From positions 226 to 39,776 of the forward strand of contig DJQA01000002.1 of NCBI GenBank assembly GCA_002437495.1: DNA of 39,551 nucleotides, written 5' to 3'. Source of the DNA: Prevotellaceae bacterium UBA6398. Its GTDB lineage: Bacteria; Bacteroidota; Bacteroidia; Bacteroidales; Bacteroidaceae. The notes under the pieces were generated by a model. The model was not told where the DNA came from. It saw only the letters and a list, made by a program, of their open reading frames with translations, and did no database searches. Positions 26,741-34,294 of this stretch are shown piece after piece (the first letter of the stretch is position 1; each line of letters starts with the position of its first letter). The position numbers and the translations under genes are program-made.

Positions 26741-26832
26741 GCGAAAAAAGGTCTGATGTAGTTTAAATTACATCAGACATAATTTTTCCTACATAGGACA
26801 TAGTTTTTCCCATGTCCTATGTAGTTTTCGGG
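26741..26832 (+). repeat. Dispersed intergenic repeat, copy 6
   Basis: The clearest folding copy. TCTGATGTAGTTT is followed directly by AAATTACATCAGA (one mismatch from a perfect inverted repeat). CTACATAGGACATAG is then followed, after a short T/C spacer, by CATGTCCTATGTAG, its complement. It would form two successive hairpins, each followed by a T-run. Confidence 0.9.
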
Positions 26833-26885
26833 GAATATTGGAAAGAGCTGTCAATTTTGGTTTTGCGCCATTTGTAGGGGCATAT

Positions 26886-26904
26886 GGCATACGCCCTGTA
26901 TGCC
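26886..26904. other. Short hairpin in intergenic region
   Basis: GGCATAC (26886-26892) and GTATGCC (26898-26904) form a perfect 7-bp stem with a 5-base loop. No gene or T-tract is attached. It could be a small palindromic repeat unit, but a second copy is not evident in this window. Confidence 0.35.
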
Positions 26905-27014
26905 ACCGCATGAGCCGCACCGCAAACTAACACAGAATATTTGAGCAAGGGCATAATGCGAATGAAAACCATAATAATCAGTCAAACGTCGGCAAAATTA
27001 TCACGATTTCTTTC

Positions 27015-27023
27015 TATATTTGC
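27015..27023 (+). promoter_or_regulatory. Predicted promoter of the structured RNA/leader
   Basis: TATATTTGC matches TAnnTTTGC and lies about 60 bases before the structured region and 243 bases before the next ATG. No -33 TTTG at standard spacing is seen. Confidence 0.55.
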
Positions 27024-27029
27024 ACACGG

Positions 27030-27240
27030 ATAGAGGAAACTCTTTCCCAAACATAAGAAAAAAAGAAGCGTTATGCTTATCTTGTAAGTTGGAAACGTAG
27101 GAAATTTCAGACTTGGTACGAGAGGAGGCATAGTGGTTCTCACGCCATAGCGTGGGCTGCTATCACCATATCCGTACTAAGGGTTTTTCCTACGACCTCC
27201 AACTTAGACGTGGCATAGTCAGTGCCACGCTTTCGTTTAT
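27030..27240 (+). ncRNA. Candidate structured RNA (small RNA or leader element)
   Basis: Nested complementary segments predict a long, interrupted hairpin: 27085-27092 with 27199-27206 (8 bp), 27096-27104 with 27186-27194 (9 bp, perfect), and 27112-27120 with 27173-27181 (9 bp with one G-T). The apex is a 7-bp hairpin at 27139-27145 with 27150-27156, loop CATA. A second hairpin at 27209-27229 (CGTGGCA/TGCCACG) followed by CTTTCGTTT may be a terminator or attenuator. A promoter box precedes it and a gene starts 25 bases after it. It could be a free-standing small RNA (the 6S RNA and Bacteroidales-1 families are worth testing) or a leader controlling the next gene. Confidence 0.6.
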
Positions 27241-27265
27241 ACATATTCAAATACATAATAAGAAA

Positions 27266-27937
27266 ATGAAAACAAAGAGGCTAAGAACATTTCTATTAAG
27301 CATTCTTTTGCTAACCCCATCGCTTATGTTGGGACAAATCCACAAAATGTATTCCACAAAAAACTACCACAATCAGTTGCGGTTAAACACCGCGACAGGA
27401 GAGGTTAGACAAATTCAAGACGATGGGCAGTCTTGGACTATTTGTAGTGCAAGAGAAATATTAGGAGACAAGGGAGGCAGGTTTTGTCTTTATGAAACTT
27501 CCAATATGTGGACTTTCATTATGCTTGACACATATACGGGCAAAAATTGGCAAATTCAATTTAGCGTAAAAGGGGAAAATTATATGTTTGCAGAACCGAT
27601 TAACCCACTCTCTCTTGCATATCCTAAAAGGACTTCAAATTGGACAGGCAGGTTTCAGATGTTTAAAACCAAAAACATGTGGACCTTTATACTATTAGAT
27701 TCGTATGACGGACGGCTATGGCAAGTTCAATACAGCGCACAAGACTTAAACGATTTGTTGTGTATGCCTATAAACGAACACGAGTTGGTTCTCAATAGTG
27801 AGAAATGTATTTTTTCTATCCAGCCTTTGACAAGTATGTACCAATACTACCTCATAAATGATGACACAGGCGATATGTGGAAATTCCAATGGAGTACGAA
27901 AGGAGATGATTACAGGTGGATTGAAAAATTCAAGTAA
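27266..27937 (+). CDS. Secreted protein with four aromatic repeats, function unknown
   Basis: 223 residues with a signal peptide (MKTKRLRTFLLSILLLTPSL, cleaved near LGQ). The mature part is four repeats of about 28-32 residues at roughly 28-55, 73-103, 129-160 and 182-213. Each is built on the pattern (M)W-F-LLD--TG--WQ-Q-S, for example MWTFIMLDTYTGKNWQIQFS and MWTFILLDSYDGRLWQVQYS. This pattern suggests a small beta-propeller or similar beta-repeat fold. The base composition is visibly more A/T-rich than the neighbours, so recent acquisition is possible. The chosen ATG is the only one directly before a signal peptide; a longer frame would run into the structured RNA. Confidence 0.75.
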   Translation: MKTKRLRTFLLSILLLTPSLMLGQIHKMYSTKNYHNQLRLNTATGEVRQIQDDGQSWTICSAREILGDKGGRFCLYETSNMWTFIMLDTYTGKNWQIQFSVKGENYMFAEPINPLSLAYPKRTSNWTGRFQMFKTKNMWTFILLDSYDGRLWQVQYSAQDLNDLLCMPINEHELVLNSEKCIFSIQPLTSMYQYYLINDDTGDMWKFQWSTKGDDYRWIEKFK

Positions 27938-28051
27938 CAGTCTGTTCCACATTTGCGGTTCTTGTTGATTAAAGCAACTCATATAAAGTATAAAACTGTT
28001 TCCGCAAAGCATTCCACAGCTTTAGCCGTGCGGTGTTTGGGGGGAAAGTGC

Positions 28052-28060
28052 TAATTTTGC
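28052..28060 (+). promoter_or_regulatory. Predicted promoter of the carbamoyltransferase gene
   Basis: TAATTTTGC matches TAnnTTTGC, 42 bases before the ATG. Confidence 0.55.
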
Positions 28061-28102
28061 AGGTGTGGCGGCGGATGTGCCGCGCAATAAAATTTTAAGA
28101 GC

Positions 28103-29065
28103 ATGAAATCATTCCTATACCCCGAAGACTTGGGAAATTTGCAGGAAGCCCTTAAGGAGGCTGCCGTAGTGAAGAAAAACCATTACGCTTTCGAGCATCT
28201 CGGCAAACACCGCACCGCGCTGCTGATATTCTTCAACAACAGTCTGCGCACGCGCCTCAGCACACAGAAAGCCGCGATTAACCTCGGCATGAACGTGATT
28301 GTGCTCGACGTGAATCAGGGCGCGTGGAAACTCGAAACCGAGCGCGGGGTTATCATGGACGGCGACAAGAGCGAGCACCTGCTCGAGGCAATCCCTGTTA
28401 TGGGGAGCTACTGCGACATTATCGGCGTGAGGACTTTCGCGCACTTCGACAGCCGCAACGACGACTACAACGAAAACATACTGCGCCAGTTCATGAAATA
28501 CAGCGGCCGCCCCGTGTTCTCCATGGAGAGCGCGACGGTGCACCCATTGCAGGCGTTTGCCGACCTCATCACGATTGAGGAGTACAAAAAGAAGAAACGC
28601 CCAAAAGTGGTAATGACATGGGCACCCCACCCAAAAGCCCTGCCGCAAGCCGTTCCAAACAGCTTTGCACAGTGGATGAACGCCGCAGATGTGGACTTTG
28701 TTGTAACACACCCCCACGGCTACGAACTCGACCCGCAGTTTGTGGGCGGCGCAACCGTGGAATACGACCAGATGAAGGCTCTCGAGGGGGCTGACTTCGT
28801 ATATGCCAAGAACTGGAGCTGCCCCGGGGTTACGCGCCCCGACGACTATGGCAAGGTTATCTCGAAGGACATGGGCTGGACCGTTGACGCACGGCACATG
28901 GCCGTTACAAACAACGCCTACTTCATGCACTGCCTCCCCGTGCGGCGCAATATGATTGTGAGTGACGACGTGATAGAGGCACCCACATCGCTTGTTATTC
29001 CCGAGGCGGCAAACCGCGAAATTTCGGCAACAGTTGTGCTGAAGCGTTTCCTGGAAAGCCTGTAG
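28103..29065 (+). CDS. N-succinylornithine (or N-acetylornithine) carbamoyltransferase
   Basis: 320 residues. Arginine-biosynthesis transcarbamylase acting on acylated ornithine. The carbamoyl-phosphate site is FFNNSLRTRLST, where ordinary OTCases have STRTR, and the ornithine-side motif is HCLPVRRN. The region DGDKSEHLLEAIPVMGSYCD matches the Bacteroides enzyme that uses N-succinylornithine. The proline in EAIPVM (residue 98) may be the position that is Glu in acetylornithine-specific enzymes, but I could not align it exactly. Bacteroidetes make arginine through succinylated intermediates, so succinyl is the preferred reading. No other arg gene is in the window. Confidence 0.92.
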   Translation: MKSFLYPEDLGNLQEALKEAAVVKKNHYAFEHLGKHRTALLIFFNNSLRTRLSTQKAAINLGMNVIVLDVNQGAWKLETERGVIMDGDKSEHLLEAIPVMGSYCDIIGVRTFAHFDSRNDDYNENILRQFMKYSGRPVFSMESATVHPLQAFADLITIEEYKKKKRPKVVMTWAPHPKALPQAVPNSFAQWMNAADVDFVVTHPHGYELDPQFVGGATVEYDQMKALEGADFVYAKNWSCPGVTRPDDYGKVISKDMGWTVDARHMAVTNNAYFMHCLPVRRNMIVSDDVIEAPTSLVIPEAANREISATVVLKRFLESL

Positions 29066-29091
29066 CCTTACAGCCATCAGACAATACCGAC

Positions 29092-29134
29092 AATGCCCGG
29101 TAGGTAAACGACTTTCATTTACCTACCGGGCATT
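29092..29134 (+). terminator. Terminator hairpin after the carbamoyltransferase gene
   Basis: A perfect 17-bp stem (29092-29108 with 29118-29134) with a 9-base loop lies 27 bases past the stop. The T-tract after it is weak. Confidence 0.75.
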
Positions 29135-29274
29135 TACACACATAAACCACACACTTTCCCGCAAGGAAACAAGACTTACAACAAGAAAACACACAACATT
29201 CTGTAACACAACAAACTACCGACCTTCCCATTCTGCTACATAAAGTTCTGTGTTTCATTTACTTGGAAGTGCAA

Positions 29275-29358
29275 AAACTAAGTCTGATGTAGTTTTTTCT
29301 ATGTCTGACGTAGATTTTCCTACATAGGACATAGTTTTTTCCACATCCCATGCAGTTC
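29275..29358 (+). repeat. Dispersed intergenic repeat, copy 7
   Basis: Units AGTCTGATGTAGTTTTTTC, TATGTCTGACGTAGATTTTC, CTACATAGGACATAGTTTTT and CCACATCCCATGCAG. It lacks the usual GAAAAAAGG head (CAAAAACTAAG instead). It lies between the convergent carbamoyltransferase and transporter genes. Confidence 0.85.
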
Positions 29359-29424
29359 AAGCCACACCTTGCCCTACACCCTATATGGTACAAGAAAAAA
29401 ACGGATTTCCTCAGCTCCGCTCCG

Positions 29425-30597
29425 TCAAGCCAAACGCGCCATGGAAAAACGCCAGAGAATATACGAGCAAAGCGAACCCGCTATAAAAAGCAACGCCGTG
29501 TTGGCCATTATGTTCCCGCCCATACCGACAAACGGTGCCACCACCCCGCCGGCAACATATGCCACGCCGCCCAACATGGCGGAGGCAATGCCCGCGTTGC
29601 CACGCTCGCTGTCCATAGCCAACACGTTCGACGATGTTATGGCTATGCCAATCATGAGGTATATGCAGAACACAAGACTTTCGTAAACCCAAAACCCGCA
29701 GCCCACGCCAAACGCAACGCCGAGCAGCACGGAAAACAGCAGCGCGCCCTTCGATGCCAGCCCGAGAGCCTGCTGCATGGTGCGGAACTTGGCGGTCATG
29801 CCCGCCGACACCGCCAAAGCTATGGCGTTCACGGCAAACACCACACTGAACGACCCGGGCGACAAATGGTAATGCAGCTGCATTATGAAAGGTGCCGACG
29901 AAAGGTTGACAAACAAAAGCCCCATGGCCAGCCCATACTGCGCCAGGCTGCCACCATACGCCCTGTTCTTCGCCACACACAAATACCTGCCCGCCACATC
30001 GCGCAGCGACAGATTTTGCCGCCGCGCCTTGGGAAGCGTCTCGTCAAACTTCAAAGTGCACACCGCAAGCACAAAGCCGAAAGCAAACAGAAACCAGAAA
30101 ATGCCCCGCCACCCCGCGTCCTCGGTCATCACACCCCCGCACACGGGCGATGCCACCGTGGCAACACCGTTTATCGTGCCCACAATGGCAAGCATATTTG
30201 CAAGAGTTCTGCCACCATACTTGTCGGCGGCAATGGAGCGCGAAAGCACAATGCCACCGCTCGCAGCAAGCCCCTGCACAAAACGACAGGCAACAAACGC
30301 CATAATAGTGGGCGAGAATATGCAGCCAAGTGTGGAGAGCATGAACAGCACGAGCGAGAACATGAGCGGCGCTTTCCTGCCGAACTGGTCGCTAACCGTG
30401 CCGAAAACCAATTGCCCTATGCCCAGTCCGAAAGTGCAGGAAGTGAGGCTTAGCTGCACCATAGACGACGGCACGGCGAAATGCCCCGTCAGCATCGGGA
30501 ACGCCGAAAGGTACATATCCATCACAAACGGCCCGAATGTGCTCAGAATGCCCAAATAAAGCAAAAGCCGGTATTTTGAATTTACCTTTACCGTCAT
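29425..30597 (-). CDS. MFS drug-efflux transporter, Bcr/CflA type
   Basis: 390 residues, about 12 membrane helices. The loop between helices 2 and 3 has the MFS motif A (GTVSDQFGRKAPL), and the first helix carries FGPFVMDMYLSAFP, characteristic of the Bcr/CflA drug-H+ antiporter group. Later GRTLANMLAIVGTINGVA and ASPVCGG fit motif C. The substrate is unknown. The ATG at 30597 is chosen over an in-frame codon at 30654 because a -7 box (TAATTTTGC, minus strand 30615-30623) lies just upstream of it. No terminator is seen after the stop, where the transcript would enter repeat copy 7. Confidence 0.9.
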   Translation of the reverse strand: MTVKVNSKYRLLLYLGILSTFGPFVMDMYLSAFPMLTGHFAVPSSMVQLSLTSCTFGLGIGQLVFGTVSDQFGRKAPLMFSLVLFMLSTLGCIFSPTIMAFVACRFVQGLAASGGIVLSRSIAADKYGGRTLANMLAIVGTINGVATVASPVCGGVMTEDAGWRGIFWFLFAFGFVLAVCTLKFDETLPKARRQNLSLRDVAGRYLCVAKNRAYGGSLAQYGLAMGLLFVNLSSAPFIMQLHYHLSPGSFSVVFAVNAIALAVSAGMTAKFRTMQQALGLASKGALLFSVLLGVAFGVGCGFWVYESLVFCIYLMIGIAITSSNVLAMDSERGNAGIASAMLGGVAYVAGGVVAPFVGMGGNIMANTALLFIAGSLCSYILWRFSMARLA

Positions 30598-30765
30598 ACT
30601 TAAAATTTCAAGGTGCAAAATTAACACTTTACCCCGAAACCCGGCATGTAACAACCTTGCTTTTGCCCCGAACCATTTACCCCATTCCGGGAAATAAATT
30701 GCCGCTTATTTTTTGTCGGCAAACAGAGTTGTTTAACGGTATTTCCATTTATTCCCGCAGAAGGC

Positions 30766-30796
30766 TTTGCAAGGAGGCGGGAATTTGTTACCTTTG
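30766..30796 (+). promoter_or_regulatory. Consensus Bacteroidetes promoter of tRNA-Leu
   Basis: TTTG (30766-30769), 19 bases of spacer, then TACCTTTG (30789-30796), followed by C. Both boxes and the spacing match the phylum consensus exactly, ending 12 bases before the tRNA 5' end. Confidence 0.85.
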
Positions 30797-30808
30797 CAAC
30801 GCTATCGG

Positions 30809-30894
30809 GCTCGAATGGTGGAATCGGTAGACACGAGGGACTTAAAATCCCTTGGCCAGTGATGGCTGTGCGGGTTCAAGTCCCGCTTCGAGTA
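30809..30894 (+). tRNA. tRNA-Leu (anticodon UAA)
   Basis: 86 bases. The acceptor stem is GCTCGAA with TTCGAGT (one G-T), the discriminator is A, and CCA is not encoded. The anticodon arm GGGACTTAAAATCCC gives UAA. A long variable arm (TGGCCAGTGATGGCTG) marks a class II tRNA, and the T arm is GCGGGTTCAAGTCCCGC. It is a single gene with its own promoter and terminator. Confidence 0.96.
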
Positions 30895-30900
30895 CTTTAC

Positions 30901-30942
30901 GGGACGAATCGTTAAAAACTGCGGTTCGCCCTTTTGTTTTTT
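30901..30942 (+). terminator. Terminator of tRNA-Leu
   Basis: GGGACGAATCG (30901-30911, one bulged A) pairs with CGGTTCGCCC (30922-30931). This is followed by TTTTGTTTTTT. Confidence 0.85.
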
Positions 30943-31284
30943 ACACGCAAGGACTTATCCCGCAATTTTGAATACGGTTGACCGTTATTGCACCATTTAT
31001 ATTTGATGGCAAAGGGTTGGTATAATATTTTCTAACACAAAATTCCTTCGCGAAGATTTAAACATTAACATACGGATATTTTAGGAGATTTGTACCATTA
31101 TTGCACAAAATGCCCTAAAACCCGGATAAAGCATCCCCGAGTAGTCAAAATTTGTAAAAGCGTCTCATTTTTGATACATCTTTTTTATAACAAATATACA
31201 TATGGTTGTTATTTTTGAGGTTGTTAAACCAAAATTATAAACTAATAGCGATTTTACGCCGTTTTTATCAATGATAACACATAA
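30943..31284 (+). promoter_or_regulatory. AT-rich control region upstream of the CHASE2/caspase operon
   Basis: 342 bases without a gene. Two boxes fit TAnnTTTG: TATATTTG (30998-31005) and TATTTTTG (31210-31217), neither with a well-placed -33 TTTG. A 9-base direct repeat TTATTGCAC occurs at 30985-30993 and 31098-31106, and a 10-bp palindrome CTTCGCGAAG at 31046-31055. These are candidate operator sites for the operon's own HTH protein, but that is only a suggestion. Confidence 0.4.
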
Positions 31285-32481
31285 ATGAAGAAATTGTACA
31301 CCATATTCTTTCACAAGTTGGCAGGGTTAATCAATGTGGATCATCTCTGTGTAACCATGCTTGTGTTGCTTATGGGGTGGCTGCTGACTTTCGCCTCGAT
31401 CAACCTCACGGTGTTCAATCCCATAAAGAAAGCCTTGGCCGACTTCTCCATGACCGACATATTCTACGAGATACAGAACAGCAGCGGCGTGAAAGAGATT
31501 AACAAAGATATAGTATTGGTGGATATGACGGAGCTGTACGACCGCCGCAAGATAGCCCAATGCATCAGCGACATCAACCGATGCCAACCAAGGGTGTTTG
31601 TGATAGACCTCATTTTTGAGCGCCCAAGCTATGACGAAGAGGAGAACGAAACCCTAATCAATGCAATTTCTGGAATTAAGGACGGAGTCGTGTCGTGCAA
31701 GCTTATAGACTATGACAGCAAGCACGACTGCTTTAGGGGTGTGCGCCGATCGTTTTTCTATGATGCCATGGGGAAAGATACAAAAGGCATTCATTGGGGA
31801 TTCAGCAATGTGATATCGGGCGAAGGCTATGGCTGCATTCGCAAATATTCGCAGAATGAGCACCTAAAGAACACCACGATCTATTCATTGCCATACCTGA
31901 CCGTGTGCCGCTACACGGGGGTGCAGCCCCAAGAGCAAATGCCCAAACAGCGCAACATAGAATATTCGCACACCGACTTTCTGACCATATCGCATCGCGA
32001 TGTGGCAAAATACAGCAAGATAATCAAAGACAAGATAGTGATTCTGGGCACCATCAACGAGGAGGCTGACACCCACATCACACCACTTGGCAAAATGGCA
32101 GGCATGAAGATACAGGCGTATGCCATGCTATCGAGTATGGCACACCATATAGTACGTTCTGCCGGCGGCACTTCCTGTGCCATATTGGCTTTCGTGCTGT
32201 GCTACTTATCGGCGTGGGCGGGGGCGTGGCTTACGCGTCGGCACCCCATAACCTACATATACTGGATTAAGTTGTACTATTTTGTCATCACAGCCATTCT
32301 GGTGGGAATAAGCTTCTGCCTCTTTACACGTTTCAACTTTTATGTCAGTCTGTTATTGCCGCTGGTGGGCCTGGCTTTGGTTGAGACAGCACGTTTGCAG
32401 TACAAATGGGTAATAATGATGTTGTCGAAACACACTAGTTTGAAATTCATCAAAAAGTCAATATATTATGTCAAACCATAA
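31285..32481 (+). CDS. CHASE2-domain membrane protein without output domain
   Basis: 398 residues. One membrane helix at about 22-44, a large extracytoplasmic domain (about 45-295), then three helices (about 297-316, 327-347, 350-367) and a short cytoplasmic tail of about 30 residues. The outer domain has CHASE2 hallmarks: NKDIVLVDMTE near its start, RVFVIDLIFERPSYDE, and a C-terminal IVILGTINEEADTHITPLGK followed by MAGMKIQAYAMLSSM. CHASE2 domains are sensory and usually feed a kinase or cyclase on the same chain; none is present here. The next gene overlaps its end by 14 bases. Sensing of an envelope signal and direct contact with the exported caspase-like protein is inferred. Confidence 0.85.
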   Translation: MKKLYTIFFHKLAGLINVDHLCVTMLVLLMGWLLTFASINLTVFNPIKKALADFSMTDIFYEIQNSSGVKEINKDIVLVDMTELYDRRKIAQCISDINRCQPRVFVIDLIFERPSYDEEENETLINAISGIKDGVVSCKLIDYDSKHDCFRGVRRSFFYDAMGKDTKGIHWGFSNVISGEGYGCIRKYSQNEHLKNTTIYSLPYLTVCRYTGVQPQEQMPKQRNIEYSHTDFLTISHRDVAKYSKIIKDKIVILGTINEEADTHITPLGKMAGMKIQAYAMLSSMAHHIVRSAGGTSCAILAFVLCYLSAWAGAWLTRRHPITYIYWIKLYYFVITAILVGISFCLFTRFNFYVSLLLPLVGLALVETARLQYKWVIMMLSKHTSLKFIKKSIYYVKP

Positions 32482-34294
32482 ATTCGCACTTGCGCTATTG
32501 ATGGTAGTGCTTTCATTGCGCATAGCCGCCACTCCCGTAGGGGATGACGGAAAAGTTCTCCTGGCAAAGGCCGACTCGCTATACAGGCTGGGACACTTAG
32601 ACGAGGCGGTGGCCGTGTACCGACAAGCGGCGCAATTGGGCAATGCCGAAGCCCAGTTTGACCTTGGATACGCTTATTATAAAGGAGAGGGCACCGAACG
32701 CGACTACACAACGGCTGCCATGTGGTTTAAGCGGTCTGCACGACAACAGTTTGCCAAGGCACAATATAATTTGGCCTATTGTTACATGAATGGGCGTGGC
32801 GTGCCGCGTGATTACGACAAGGCATCCGACCTGTTGCATAGCTCGGCGGAAAATAATTACAAACGGGCGCAACAAACCTTGGCCGACTGCTATGCCAAGG
32901 GAATTCTCGTTGAACAAAACGAGACGGAAAGCATGCGGTGGAAAGAGCGTGCCGACAGTAACAAAGTGAATAGTTCCTTGCCTTCGGCCAAGCGTGCAAC
33001 GCCTGCGGTGGCAGCAACAGCAACAGACAAGCCTCGGAATGCAAAAAGCGCGAAGAAAGAGGTATTGAAAGGCAATTTCTCGGTCGAGGTTGCACTGCCT
33101 GTTGAAGGAGCCAAGCCCCTTAACGGAGATCTTCCCGGAAAAGAAATTGCAAAAAAGCCATCTCAACCCACACTTCCCGGAAAACTCCCCAAAACAAACG
33201 TCATATTGGGCCCGAAACAGACGAAGACAATGGCGCAACCGCAAGCCGTTGCGCCACAAACGCCGACCGCGCCCGTTCTTCGCATTCTGTATCCCGAAGA
33301 CCAGTCGATGTTTCATACAGATCAGGTGAAGATTAAATACCAACTCATCGCCGGCAAGGCTGCCGACAGCACCCGCATCGTGGTAACCGTGGACGGGCAG
33401 CGGCAACCACAGACGCGTGCAGTGAGAGCGGCCAACACCATCGATGTGGCACTGCCGCATCACGACTGCACCGTAATGATGTATGCACAAAACAAATATG
33501 GCAACAGCGAACCCTCGACAATACGTTTAATTCGCGAAACATCTGCATACGAACTACCCAAGCTCTTCGTCGTAGTAATTGGCGTGGGCGACTACCAGGA
33601 TGCCAAATTACCCAAACTTAAACTTGCAGCCAAGGATGCACAGGACTTTGCACGCGTCATAGCCTCAAAGAAGGGCTTGCCCTATGAAGATGTACAGGTT
33701 AAAGTGCTTTGCGATGACGAGGCAACGCGCGCCGACATATTCGAGGCAATGGAGTGGCTCAAGCAGGAGTCAACGCCAAACGATGTGTGCGTTTTCTTCT
33801 ACGCAGGACACGGTCTGCGCGATGAGAAAGACCGTTTTGTCTTCGTGCCCTACGGATGCAGCTCCGACAAACTATATGATTGCTTCTCAGCCTCCGACTT
33901 TCGCAACGAGGCGGAGGATATCAATGGCAAGTTCATAGCCTTTGTAGATGCTTGCTATTCGGGAGGTCTCCTTGGCAATTCACGCTCGGCGGCAACATCC
34001 CATTTCATAGAGCAACTGAAACGCTCGAAGAACGGCATGCTGCTTTATGCATCCAGCTCGAGCGACACTAAGTCGCAGGAGGATGAGACTTGGGGGAATG
34101 GTGCTTTCACGAAAGCCTTGCTTGAAGCGTTTAACGGAGCAGCACGTGAGGAGCACGCAGAGGGACTATCTACCCAGGAGCTGGAACGGTACTTGTACAA
34201 GGAGGTGCGTAAAATCACCAATTACAAACAAACCCCCATATTCATAAATCCCGGCGGAATCGAACATTTCAATCTTTTCAACTATGAGAAATAA
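32468..34294 (+). CDS. Exported Sel1-repeat/caspase-family (peptidase C14) protein
   Basis: 608 residues. A signal peptide (about 1-22) is followed by a TPR-like helix pair and two to three Sel1 repeats (about 29-166, e.g. AQFDLGYAYYKGEGTERDY). A Lys/Pro/Ala-rich linker (about 167-265) leads to an Ig-like beta-sandwich (about 268-356). The caspase-fold domain (about 363-600) has both catalytic residues: His448 in FFYAGHG and Cys496 in VDACYSGG. Caspase-like proteases of this type cleave after basic or acidic residues; the specificity is unknown. The signal peptide puts the protease in the periplasm or outside. It overlaps both neighbours (14 and 11 bases), so production is tied to the CHASE2 and FecR-like proteins. 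Confidence 0.9.
   Translation: MSNHKFALALLMVVLSLRIAATPVGDDGKVLLAKADSLYRLGHLDEAVAVYRQAAQLGNAEAQFDLGYAYYKGEGTERDYTTAAMWFKRSARQQFAKAQYNLAYCYMNGRGVPRDYDKASDLLHSSAENNYKRAQQTLADCYAKGILVEQNETESMRWKERADSNKVNSSLPSAKRATPAVAATATDKPRNAKSAKKEVLKGNFSVEVALPVEGAKPLNGDLPGKEIAKKPSQPTLPGKLPKTNVILGPKQTKTMAQPQAVAPQTPTAPVLRILYPEDQSMFHTDQVKIKYQLIAGKAADSTRIVVTVDGQRQPQTRAVRAANTIDVALPHHDCTVMMYAQNKYGNSEPSTIRLIRETSAYELPKLFVVVIGVGDYQDAKLPKLKLAAKDAQDFARVIASKKGLPYEDVQVKVLCDDEATRADIFEAMEWLKQESTPNDVCVFFYAGHGLRDEKDRFVFVPYGCSSDKLYDCFSASDFRNEAEDINGKFIAFVDACYSGGLLGNSRSAATSHFIEQLKRSKNGMLLYASSSSDTKSQEDETWGNGAFTKALLEAFNGAAREEHAEGLSTQELERYLYKEVRKITNYKQTPIFINPGGIEHFNLFNYEK

Noticed and set aside
27152..27265. N-terminal extension of the aromatic-repeat protein from an ATG at 27152
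   Set aside because: It overlaps the predicted structured RNA and would bury the signal peptide 38 residues inside the protein. The ATG at 27266 is the natural start.
28115..29077. A 320-residue open frame on the minus strand opposite the carbamoyltransferase gene
   Set aside because: It mirrors the coding frame of a clear enzyme on the plus strand. Its translation has no recognisable domain and is rich in His/Val/Cys as expected for an antisense shadow.
29350..30453. A 367-residue open frame on the plus strand opposite the transporter gene
   Set aside because: It is antisense to an intact MFS transporter. The translation is a low-quality His/Arg/Pro-rich sequence with no domain.
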